This document shows, in pieces, positions 55,630-64,000 of a DNA stretch of 64,000 nt. This DNA comes from Acanthosepion esculentum. Its lineage: Eukaryota > Mollusca > Cephalopoda > Sepiida > Sepiidae. The notes under the pieces were generated by a model. The model did not search any database and had not been told where the DNA came from. It saw only the letters and a list, made by a program, of their open reading frames with translations. Made by a program: the position numbers and the translations under genes. The stretch is from assembly GCA_964036315.1 (NCBI GenBank), contig OZ038487.1, forward strand, positions 58,655,842 through 58,719,841, read 5' to 3'. Within the stretch, counting starts at the first letter, position 1. Each line of letters starts with the position of its first letter.

Positions 55630-55925
55630 TGATTTGATTTTTTTTACGGCTTATCAACCATTTGCAGGTCATTTAAAGCTAGAAAATATTTTTAGATTGT
55701 AAGAATTTTTTGGTGGTGGGTAGATAAAGTTTTTTTTAGTGATATAAGTTTTACTAATTAATCCATACCTGGGGAGAGAGGAGGTGGGTTGAGAATGTGA
55801 GCGTGAGTGAATATAGCGAACAAAACGGGAATTGGAACCCAGCTCGGCGATTAAGAATTCCGAGGCATTACCCATTACACTTTCCCGCACATTCAAGCTT
55901 ACAGCACGCGATATTCCCAAACGAA
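55630..55925 (-). mobile_element. 5S/tRNA chimeric SINE, minus strand
   Basis: On the minus strand it starts GTGCTGTAAGCTTG, the 5S 3' end, followed by GTGTAATGGGTAATGCCTCG and AGCTGGGTTCCAATTCCCG (A and B boxes of the tRNA part), body CTCTCCCCAGGTATGGATTA and tail AAATGACCTGCAAATGGTTG, ending ATAAGCCGTAAAAAAAATC. This is the best preserved tRNA half in the family and shows that the 5S and tRNA parts are joined in more than one copy. Confidence 0.8.
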
Positions 55926-55929
55926 TTGA

Positions 55930-56560
55930 GATAAATTTAAACAAGAAATATCAGTTCCGCGCTTAGATTTCCGTAGTCGTCTGCGTTTAGCTTTCCGCAG
56001 CGAATGTATGCAAACGACGCGAGTAATGGCTGCCGCAAACAACGCGTTTGAATCCGGACTTTCACTGTCGATATCTCCAAACGGTAGATTTTATCAAATT
56101 TATCAAGCCAGATTCGAATGGATCATGTACAATTACACATAAATGTAGGTATTTCGGAAATTTTTTAATGCAAACTGAGCGCCGATGTTACACTGGAAAT
56201 TAACCGTATATACATGCGATTGTATGTATTAGAAATCCGACCAAATTTTTAGACTGTCGTGAAGAGGTGGGAAGACTTATAGGCTGGGTATCGAGATAGT
56301 TGTTTCACTTCGATGATTGGACACGAAGCGGTGTATTCATATTGAGAAAGATATGGTATTAAACAGACGCATCATTAATTTAACTCAAATACTACATGGA
56401 CAAATGGCAGAAATAATATACCGGGAAATCTATGGAAAGCGATGGACATTTAGAAAAACAAACGAGGGGAACCGAAGTTGTGGCTTTTCACCGAATAGAG
56501 AAAGGTTTAGAAGAAGAAGGGAAAAAATCAATTTTGCAATAAGACGGTTGACAAGAGAAT
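55930..56560. other. No firm feature
   Basis: An 81-codon plus-strand frame (56317-56562) just upstream of an RT fragment could be LINE-derived, but I cannot match it to a domain. Confidence 0.35.
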
Positions 56561-56564
56561 GATA

Positions 56565-56790
56565 TAAGAGAGGACCCCCTAGAGCTGTATACTAGAAAGT
56601 AGCAGAATATTTAACATGTCAGTGGTCGAATTGATTGCTAACTTTATGAAAAACTTGGAAAGTAAACTTGACAGGTGGTGGACACTTAAGAGAAATATTA
56701 ATTTTCAAGGAGACCCTTCATCTCCATTGTTATTTGTTCTAACTAAAACACCGATAAATCTAATTTTTAAACCTCCGTGAGTTCTGCGGG
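56565..56790 (+). mobile_element. LINE reverse transcriptase fragment
   Basis: ELIANFMKNLESKLDRWWT, then FQGDPSSPLLFVLTKTPINL. (R)G(I)FQGDSLSPLLFV is RT motif B of the LINE group that ends with the IIGALG domain. Motif A and YADD are not present. Confidence 0.7.
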
Positions 56791-56794
56791 AAAT

Positions 56795-57120
56795 TTTGGC
56801 AACGTTAGTACCGTGATGTTTTAAAATACCACACTTGAAATAGTATAGATGTTTTAGTTAATTTTATTGTTATATTTTGTTTTGAAGATTTTTTCCGGTT
56901 TTCAGAGTATGGATAAAATTAAACAGAGACAGAAGCTTTTACTTTGCAAAAATATATGGTTAGGAGAGTAATATTAACATACATATGTCAGTTTCCAAAG
57001 TTCAAATATCCAGAAATAGGTTTCAATTTATTTTCAATAAACAAATATAACTGCTCACACTTTGCAAAAATATTATGACTAAAAAAAGAGGGTCATTGTA
57101 ATTAAATAACAGAAGTATTC
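56795..57120. other. No recognisable feature
   Basis: Nothing supported. Confidence 0.45.
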
Positions 57121-57124
57121 GGAA

Positions 57125-57185
57125 TTTGATTTGAATTTTTACAGCTTATCAACCCTTTTGTAGGTTATTTAAAGCCGAAACTTAT
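57125..57185 (-). mobile_element. SINE tail fragment
   Basis: Reverse complement of the 5S/tRNA SINE tail: ACAGCTTATCAACCCTTTTG then AGGTTATTTAAAGC. Confidence 0.6.
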
Positions 57186-57186
57186 T

Positions 57187-57475
57187 TTGCATTGGCATAT
57201 ACATCCCACATGTTTAATGGTTAAACAATTAAATGCACTTCTACTCCAACAGTTATTTTCTCTTCCCACCCGGGGAACTACCTTCCGTTTACTTGCGTCT
57301 CTGATAACTACAATCTTTAAGTGTTTATATGCCATGTCCATCGCCATCTTCTATATTCTTAAATCACGTTCATCTTTTGCCCTTTTCTTAATCCTCTCTA
57401 TACTGTAATTTTCATTCCCTTTAAATCCATTGCGCACTAGTGTCATTTCCGCCTTGCATGAATTGATAAGAAAAA
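57187..57475 (+). mobile_element. Jockey-like LINE, 3' end
   Basis: Encodes FSLPTRGTTFRLLASLITTI then NAMSI-like block (CLYAMSIAIFYILKSRSSFA) and ends with GCGCACTAGTGTCATTTCCG, the diverged 3' block. It immediately follows a SINE tail, which suggests insertion into the SINE. Confidence 0.7.
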
Positions 57476-57479
57476 AAAA

Positions 57480-57715
57480 TCATTTGTTTTGTGAGTGAAT
57501 ATTGCATTAAAATCTTTTGGAGAATAACAATTATTTTTTTCAGATATAAATCCTACTATTTAACCTATAGAGGGGAGGATACGGATGTACACCTTTTCCC
57601 ATAGGTATTTGCGCTTAAGTGAATGTAACGAACAGGACTTGAATTCGAACATCGATTTCTCATTCGACACCTCTATTCAATACACCACCCCACATCCACC
57701 GAGATATTAAAAAAA
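57480..57715 (-). mobile_element. tRNA-related SINE
   Basis: Minus strand: B-box-like GATGTTCGAATTCAAGTCCT, body with CTCCCCTCTATAGGTTAA and tail ATTTTAATGCAATATTCACT, the same tail as 38105-38310. Confidence 0.6.
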
Positions 57716-57719
57716 CTAA

Positions 57720-58100
57720 AGCATAAATATGGCATAAAATAGTTATTTTCAAAGAATATGCAACAACTGGAAATGCGTGTAAAAAGTTTTTAAAAAATCA
57801 ACAGGGTGAACATCGGAATGGAATCTAGGTTTGTGAATAACGCAATGATCACGCGTGAGGTCCTGGAAAATACTTGAATTAACATAGCTGATAACAGAAT
57901 TATCAGGGCATTAATTGCACAGGTCCTTTCTAAATATCTAAGGGTTTTTGAATCTAGGAATACATGAATGTGACTTAAAGGGCTCTGGGAAAAGGTATAT
58001 TAAAATAAAGTACCAGAATCGATGTTTAGAGAAATAACAATCCGTACACAATAAGAAAGAAAGATAGGCGATTGAATGGCAACTGACAATATCCATTCCT
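57720..58100. other. No recognisable feature
   Basis: Nothing supported. Confidence 0.45.
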
Positions 58101-58104
58101 TTCA

Positions 58105-58508
58105 ATGTTTTATATAGGAATAAAGTGTCGCTGCCGTCACTTGAGTTTGAACATAGATCGCCAGAGAACAAACACAGGCGATCCCATTTTTGAATTAAGT
58201 GGATAACATGACCATAGGAGAAACTAATAAATAGGAAGTCGCCTGACGTCTAAATGGTCTGCATTTCTCCTCTATCACTAAACGGACCTCTCTTCTCTTC
58301 TCTACACTATTATTTATTGGGATCACTATACGGATTACTATTCGAGCGAGTATTATCGAGCAAGTACTATTAGTGCGAGATTATTCGAAGGCGTCTGACA
58401 CTAGTATTGTTCAACGGCGTTACTATAGTTGTATCTGCGATTACAAAGTTTCTACTACAACGCGCATTACGAAATGACACCGAGAATTCGTTGACATCAC
58501 AAAACAAT
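58105..58508 (+). repeat. LTR-like repeat, copy 2
   Basis: Same repeat as 40473-40818, opposite orientation. Starts TTTTATATAGGAATAAAGTG and ends GTTGACATCACAAAACA. The TATA region reads TAATAAATAGGAAG here and the hairpin is imperfect, so this copy is more decayed in the promoter. Confidence 0.6.
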
Positions 58509-58511
58509 GAC

Positions 58512-58930
58512 ACAACTGTCCAAAAAAAGAATTAATGCGTTTCACGTGGCATTTGTGCGAACTGGATACGAAACGTTTAGACTCGAACTCGGCTCGTCGA
58601 TTCGTCTTTCCGCGGCGTTAACTCCAACATAATCCGCACATGAGCACCTGAAATAATCAAATAGTAAATCCATCTAAAATACTGACCGCTCTCAACTTCG
58701 CCTTAACTTCGGTGATCGCATGACAGCCGAGTTACGAAAAGTGTCAGCGCATAAACCATATAGAATTGCAATAAATATCTAAGAATTCTTGAACTAAAGA
58801 ATACCATACATTGACTTAAAAACCTGGGGAAAAAAGATTGTCAGAATAAGAAATTTCCAGAACATATGTCCTGAAACAGAACAAACCTCATCCGAAAAGA
58901 AACAGGGCCGAGTAAAAACAAACTGGCTAT
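58512..58930. other. No recognisable feature
   Basis: Nothing supported. Confidence 0.45.
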
Positions 58931-58934
58931 CTGC

Positions 58935-59065
58935 ATACTCACTTTAATGGCATGCCTTTTCAAGACATGCGCAATCAGGCATCTCCGCGGTTTCCTTCTC
59001 TTCTTCATATGTGAGATGTTTATGACTATTTAGGAAAGATAGTCGAATGCTTCCCCTTTGTCTTC
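58935..59065 (-). mobile_element. LINE 3' end fragment (craniofacial-2-like family)
   Basis: Minus strand ends with RCLIAHVLKRHAI, a degraded form of the RWRAMIAHVLKGHGT terminus seen at 43800. Confidence 0.55.
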
Positions 59066-59069
59066 TTCA

Positions 59070-59950
59070 CATTATTGATTCCGTGTTTGTTTCGCCTTTC
59101 GCTTCTCTGTCCAACACACTTCCTGCTTTATATTAAAGATTTGTCTGAGAGCATACTCCGATCTCTTGTGAATATCCATGCAGATGATACAACCGTATAT
59201 GGGTGCACCTCTCAAAATCGATATTACCAGAGCCTGGCAGCTGATTTCTACTCTGATCTACCTTTAACAGCTCAGTAGGGGAAAACTGCCTGGTCACATT
59301 CAATAGCTAAAAAATACAAACTTGGAAAGTTCCATCAACACTTTTAGTGAAATCGCAATGAACTGAGGTTCTCTCAAAGAAACCTCTTGAATATATGTCG
59401 GGACAGAAGCTCACACCAGTGAAACTCGTATATAAGGTCTATCGTATGTATAGCGGACCGCTCCAGTAAGTACCTGGCTCCTACTATCCTCTATTTTTAC
59501 AAGAGTTAGATGAGGCTAAAAATGGCGTACTGCTGTCATATCTGGAATAAAGTGCCCAGTATCCATTTTCTAGTTTTGATCTACGTGGCCTTGTGGATGA
59601 TGTATTGTTTCCAATCTTGCAAACCCTTTACTACAGATAAGACTTTGCTGCCCTCTCATTACTCTACCGTTATTTCCATGGAAAATGTTAAAACGAGCTA
59701 AATTCCTTAGTTCCCCAACATTACGCTACCCGACTAAGGCCCACCAGGCCGCGTACGTTGAAGCCAACCACCGTCATTTTCTTTGTATTCCATTAGTAAT
59801 GAGTAAGTGACACTCCGATAACTTCTCAGCAAGAACTTTTGCTTTGAGGAACAGAATCCCAGGAGAATGCACCCCCAATCACAATCTTCATCCCTTCAAG
59901 TGTAGCGTTAACCGTCATTTCTCACACATACACTCATAAACTGAGATCCT
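59070..59950 (+). mobile_element. Jockey-like LINE, reverse transcriptase from YADD box to C-terminus
   Basis: Coding remnants in order: HFLLYIKDLSESILRSLVNI, HADDTTVYGCTSQN (the YADD catalytic box with Y changed to H), SLAADFYSDLPLTAQ at 59230, KYKLGKFHQHF, SSKYLAPTILYFYKS at 59470, MRLKMAYCCHIWNKV at 59510, and a C-terminus RIPGECTPNHNLHPFKCSVN ending RHFSHI near 59930. It parallels 38606-39545 but retains the C-terminal end. Stops and frameshifts make it inactive. Confidence 0.85.
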
Positions 59951-59954
59951 TACT

Positions 59955-60435
59955 CTTACAGCACACATTATAAACGTTTCCAGTAACTGGTCCTCGGACC
60001 TTGTATACTATGAAAATTAGTGTAAAAAAGATTGGCTACAATTCTAGAGAAGTGTTTCGCAACCGTAGGATTCCGCAAAAGGTCGTTAAGGGTTCCGCGA
60101 GAAACAGTGATTAAATAGGATAATGCATTTTTTATTAATGCTTGTTTTATTTCATATTCCTAATTTTGTTATACATGTGCGGGATATTCTTGGAATATCA
60201 TTGGTTATTATAATAAAGGCTTCAACTTGTTATATTATTTAAAATTATAACAATCATAGGGAATGCATTTAGCGATGCCAAAATGGCGTCAGTGTGAAAC
60301 CGCCTTCACTGGTTAGTGGGCAGAATCTGTCCGTGGCGGATTCGGGTAGCTGGTGGGAGAAGTGGATTAATGAATTTATATGGGAATTTGTATCGAAGTG
60401 ATCATAAGAGATGAGGTATGAATTTGAACTCTATA
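59955..60435. other. No recognisable feature
   Basis: Contains phrases like ATGCCAAAATGGCGTCAGTG without a recognised family. Confidence 0.45.
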
Positions 60436-60439
60436 CATA

Positions 60440-61707
60440 CAGGGGTTGGACAAAATAATTGAAACACCTGTTAAATTCAAAGAAAAGTTATTTAATATGG
60501 AGGTGGTCCTCCTTTAGACTCACATACAGCTTTAATACGTCTAGGAATGGAATCATAGTTTCCTGACTTCATCCAGAGGAATTTTCAGCCATTCTTCCAT
60601 TAACACCTGCTCCAGCTCTTTAAGATATGACGGTGGAGGATAGCGGCTCCTAACTTGTCGCTCCAAAATGCACCACAAATGTTCAATAATATTAATATCT
60701 GGAAATCGGGGAAGCCACTCCATGAGTTCTAGCTCACTTTCATGCACTTCATACAAATTCTTAACCACTCGAGCGGTTTGTATTGGAGCATTATCCTCTT
60801 GGAAGATACAGTCACCATCAGGGAATATCTCTGGGCCATTTGATGAATATGATCTCCTAAAATATTCAGGTAATCTTTGCTGTTGATTCTACCATGCAGC
60901 TACCATGCAGGGCAACTATTAAACCGAGACATTTCCATGATATGGCGGCCCAAACTGAGCCACCTCCATACCTCGCTGTTGGAAGAAGGCAGACAGGGTT
61001 GTAAGCTTCTTTCGGCTGCCTCTACACATTAACTCCCCCTGAAGTTGAGAAAAGAGAAAAACTGGACTCGGCTGAGTATATGGCTTGCTTCCATTGGTCT
61101 GCAGACCAGAGATCGTGATCTCTGCACCACTTAACCTCTTCTGAATGTTGCGAGTGGAGAGAAGAGGTTTCCTTACGGCGGCTCATCGATGATATGCAGC
61201 CTGATGGAGCTCACAACGAACAATATTCGTAGAAACTGGACTATTCAGATGATTATTCAACTCAGTAGTCACTTTAGCCGCAGTAGTTCGATTATTTTTT
61301 GTCACATTGCATTTCAATGCACGTCGTCCCTGTCAGTAAGTTTGCAAGTCCGGCCCGAATTACTACGGTTGCTTGAGGTTTTGCCCTGTTTCTCGAATTG
61401 CGTCATAGTTCTTGATATTGTAGCTCTTGAAAAACCAAAGATTTCAGCAACATTATTCATTGAGGATCCTGCCATGCGAGCTCCAATAATTTGCTCTTTT
61501 TTAAACTCGAAGAGGTCATGCATTTAGGTTAAATTTTACTAAATTCTAAAAATAAATAAGACAAAGACAGTAAATTAGATAAATAAATGTATTCGCAAAA
61601 GATATAACATGCAATTATGAAGTTTTAGTTAAAGTTCTTAATATAATAAGTCTTTGAAACGTAAGAGTGGATTTTGCACCTGTTCCAATTATTTTGTCCA
61701 ACCCCTC
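60440..61707 (-). mobile_element. Tc1-like transposon, nearly full length
   Basis: TA is present at both borders (60438-60439 and 61708-61709). Terminal repeats are CAGGGGTTGGACAAAATAAT then TGAAACACCTG on the left and, inverted, GAGGGGTTGGACAAAATAAT then TGGAACAGGTG on the right, 30 of about 33 bases identical. The length of 1268 is normal for Tc1 elements, and the single transposase gene fills the minus strand. Confidence 0.93.
60553..61523 (-). pseudogene. Tc1-like DDE transposase, broken
   Basis: Starts at 61523 with MHDLFEFKKEQIIGARMAGS, a helix-turn-helix (NNVAEIFGFSRATISRTM) and an NSGR hook. After a stop at 61314 and frameshifts the catalytic domain follows. WKQAIYSAESSFSLF near 61070 carries alanine where the first catalytic aspartate (SDES) is expected. 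IFQEDNAPIQT near 60800 keeps the second aspartate, and PDINIIEHLW near 60700 keeps the glutamate of a DD34E triad. The frame ends at 60553 with WLKIPLDEVRKL. The usual length is about 340 residues. Loss of one catalytic residue plus stops means no activity. Confidence 0.9.
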
Positions 61708-61709
61708 TA

Positions 61710-62400
61710 CATAGGAGTACTCGAAATTAGGAGTACTCCAGTGTGACTTTAAAAAAGCACTGGGAAGACAAAGTGATATTTTCAACTGACAAAAACTATT
61801 AAAAACTAATTTAAAGCCAAATAACATTATAGAAAACGGTGAAAAACAGGTTATCATCGGTAGTAATGTATGTATGCCACTACTCGGCTGGGCAAAAGAA
61901 GAACAAGAGGTAAATTTCTGTATTTGGACACATAATAAATGTGTCCAAATATAGAAATTTCGCAAGTGAAATGAATTAACAGAAGTGCTCAAAGCCTATA
62001 GTAGTGCCCATCGTTGCAGTAGTACTTGAAACAGTCTTGTCAATCTTGCGAAAAGACTGGAAAAAAACAAACTAGATGTTATATTCCGTACCTATGAACA
62101 CTAAATTGTATGTTTCAATCCTCATAAATACGTTGGACACTACTGTGAGAGTAGTATGCTGTCTAAGTAGGCCACCACTAGCAGTGGTTTACCTACTTCC
62201 GCTGCTGGCGAGTATTGTATTTTGTTGATGCTATAAAGATTACCATTTCATTTCCAACCTTTTGGTTTTGTTATTCCTCATTCAGTAACTCTTTCTCGGT
62301 TACAACACTAGAAAAACGAAAATGAATCCTACGAGACACAGCAGACGTGATTATTACGGCGCACCACTAAATTAAGTGGAATGTTGGATTTTTGAAGGAA
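61710..62400. other. No gene; two small hairpins
   Basis: Holds the hairpin described at 61912 and a smaller one at 62166-62200 (AAGTAGG..ACCACT paired with AGTGGT..CCTACTT). Confidence 0.5.
61912..61960. repeat. Compact 22-bp hairpin
   Basis: AAATTTCTGTATTTGGACAC then AT, a 5-base loop, and the reverse complement with one mismatch. Confidence 0.9.
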
Positions 62401-62401
62401 A

Positions 62402-62560
62402 TTGCACAAATACTACAACATAATAATGGTTGTATTTGTAGAGAAAAATGTTCTTCTAAAATGCTTCAGAAAATTGGCGATGACAGCTCTCCATAACTTC
62501 CTGTTCTGTGAAGCTCTTATAAATTTGTGTCTTTTTGCTATACCTCCTATTCCATGTTCG
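62402..62560 (-). mobile_element. LINE 3' end (craniofacial-2-like), first half of an inverted insertion
   Basis: Minus strand encodes IGGIAKRHKFIRASQNRKLW then RAVIANFLKH, the terminal region of the family. It ends at about 62560, where plus-strand RT sequence of the same family begins. Confidence 0.75.
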
Positions 62561-62845
62561 ACCTGCAGGTCCATTTTTATAGCACTTCCGAAGAAGCCGG
62601 ATACAAAATAATGTGAACTCAATCAATGTAACGAGCCGTATAAATATACTTCGAATTCTGATGAATAGATTCCGCAGCAGACTTCAACCGGAAATAGGAC
62701 AAGTCAGTGCAGGTATGTTAAAGACATTGTCACAAGGAAAACGATATTTATACTCAGAATAATATCAGAAAGAGCAATACAAATGTAGAAGGATGTGTAC
62801 ATGCATTTTATAGAATACGCAAAGAACTGTCGGAACTGCTATGTA
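62561..62845 (+). mobile_element. LINE reverse transcriptase, palm start, second half of the inverted insertion
   Basis: Plus strand with frameshifts: STFIALPKKPDTK, RFRSRLQPEIGQVSAGM and AIFILR-like TIFILRIISERAIQM, then KDVYMHFIEYAKN, motif A with the catalytic aspartate of IDYAKAFD changed to E. Continues at 63125 after a MITE. Confidence 0.75.
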
Positions 62846-62849
62846 ACTA

Positions 62850-63113
62850 AAAGGTGTTCCAATAAATTGGACCGATTTTAAATGTGAATTAAGTTTAATC
62901 ATCAAATAATTTTTTTCTTTTCCTTTCAGATTTGGCGGGCATTTGGGCGATATTATTTTTCACACATAATTGCCATGACTTAAATAATAGGATCCAATAG
63001 AGAAATAAATAAATTTTCACCAATAACACTGATTTATTTACTGCTGACTTTAATCCGTCTTAATGAAACACCCTTATATGTAATCTGTCTTAATGAAATA
63101 CCCTTTATAACAA
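62850..63113. mobile_element. MITE inserted in the LINE
   Basis: Left end AAAGGTGTTCCAATAAATTG then GACCGATTTTAAA; inverted right end AAGGGTGTTTCATTAAGACG then GATTAAAG. The right end is duplicated as a 32-base tandem (63053-63113). It splits the LINE RT sequence that runs on from 62845 to 63125. Confidence 0.6.
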
Positions 63114-63124
63114 ATATGGGAAAT

Positions 63125-63430
63125 AATAATTTAATAATCCAGAACCTATGCTGGCAGCAAACGTCTTGCATACGGATAGAATATTAATTCAGTCAATATA
63201 CAGAAGAAGGAAGGTGTGTAAGACAAGGATGAGTCTTTTCGCCGGACTTATTCAACGTATAGAGTGAAGCGATTCTAGGATTCATTGGCGGCCAGAAATT
63301 AAAACCAGTTAAACAGCGATGGCTGCAGACACAGGAAGGAAGCTACAACGATATCCTACGGAAGGTAGTGAAGGAAAGCGAGAAGAAAGAACTAAGCATC
63401 AATTACAAGAAGACAGATTGCAACCTATAC
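63125..63430 (+). mobile_element. LINE reverse transcriptase, motif B to post-YADD
   Basis: IIQNLCWQQTSCIRIEY, then RCVRQG-stop-VFSPDLFNV (motif B, normally RRGVRQGCVFSPDLFN), GFIGGQKLKP and ILRKVVKESEKKELSINYKK. The YADDTVLMAD block normally found before ILRKVV is reduced to a few codons. Same family as 62561. Confidence 0.8.
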
Positions 63431-63833
63431 TCAAACAAATATAAAAAAATATATTTGACACTAGTTACATTGTTCGGACTGTTTTCTTTGTTGCCATATT
63501 CACGACGCTTCAGCTGTTGCAAGCTCCGGTCTTCTTCAGTTGATTGCAATTTCGAACTGAACCCTCTATTTCATCCACCGGGTTAGATTCCTCTAGTTCC
63601 ACGTGCCATGCCTCTTCCGGGTGTGCCAGTATCAATTATCTTTTAACTCAACTCTACAAGGTATTGAACTCACACCACTTTGGGTCAAGTAACTGGATTC
63701 AAGCAGCCCATTTATCTACTGGGCCATATGTCCTTAGGGTCAAATAGCCGTTAATATGGCAACAAAGATGAGGGCAAAAGTCCGAACAATGTAAATAGTG
63801 TAAATAGCACATATCATAAATATAGACAGATAT
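63430..63833. mobile_element. Foldback DNA element, family copy 2
   Basis: TTACATTGTTCGGACTGTTT then TATTCACGACGCTTC and TCTTCTTCAGTTGATT at the left, and the inverted right end CTATTTACATTGTTCGGACT preceded outward by ATATCTGTCTATATTTA. Its interior (CTAGTTCCACGTGCCATGCC, CTTTGGGTCAAGTAACTGGA) matches 50534-51028. The left arm is longer than the right, which is truncated internally. Confidence 0.75.
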
Positions 63834-63835
63834 AA

Positions 63836-64000
63836 AAAAAAATTATATCTGGGAAGTGTTTCTGGTGAGCGACGACGAAGTTTTAGAGGGAATGGGAACA
63901 AAAAGCACACTTGTACTTAACATCAGGAAGAGCCAGTGAAAATTCCCTGGGCATATATTGAGGAAAGAGGGTTTGAAAAATCTGTTACTCACAGGACAGA
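63836..64000. other. No recognisable feature
   Basis: Window end; nothing supported. Confidence 0.45.

Overview
The window reads as a stretch of large, AT-rich, repeat-saturated invertebrate DNA, most likely from a cephalopod mollusc such as an octopus. This is an inference from the very long (TA)n, (GT)n and (GATA)n arrays, the tRNA- and 5S-related SINEs, and the mixture of degraded non-LTR and Tc1/mariner elements; no host gene is available to prove it. I recognise no intact cellular gene, no host exon with convincing splice structure, no rRNA operon, no functional tRNA and no CRISPR array. Long open frames inside microsatellites (IYIYIY, SLSLSL, CVCVCV) are artefacts of the repeats.

Layout. 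1-8 kb: a hairpin element, a Jockey-like LINE remnant, tRNA-related SINEs, compound microsatellites and a 5S/tRNA SINE. 8.3-11.4 kb: one very AT-rich region built as a large diverged inverted repeat. 12.2-13.8 kb: mariner-type remnants around a separate 0.4 kb inverted-repeat element. 15.1-17.6 kb: a GC-richer decayed APE-type LINE. 19-23 kb: antisense LINE remnants. 23.3-25.4 kb: a 2.1 kb polypyrimidine tract. 26-33 kb: antisense LINE copies carrying a foldback insertion, a piggyBac-like MITE, a truncated Tc1/mariner-type element and direct-repeat pairs. 34.2-34.6 kb: a 30-bp minisatellite. 35.5-36.2 kb: a short Helitron with both termini and a helicase tail. 36.7-39.8 kb: two sense LINE remnants and SINEs. 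41.2-42.9 kb: a nest of four DNA transposons. 43.3-47.7 kb: a 5S SINE, LINE ends, a second Helitron and hairpins set in (TA)n. 48.7-49.4 kb: a purine tract. 50.3-55.3 kb: a foldback element and LINE 3' ends tied to (ATT)n tracts. 55.6-64 kb: SINEs, LINEs, an LTR-like repeat, a nearly full-length Tc1 element with a lost catalytic residue, and a LINE with a twin-priming type inversion.

There is no gene pathway here. The sequence records successive transposon insertions. Nesting gives a relative order in places: for example the mariner is older than the hAT-like element inside it, which is older than the two Tc1/mariner-like elements inside that. The items most worth following up are the hairpin family with a hammerhead-like core, the chimeric 5S/tRNA SINE, the four-element nest, and the foldback family with arms ending in a shared motif.
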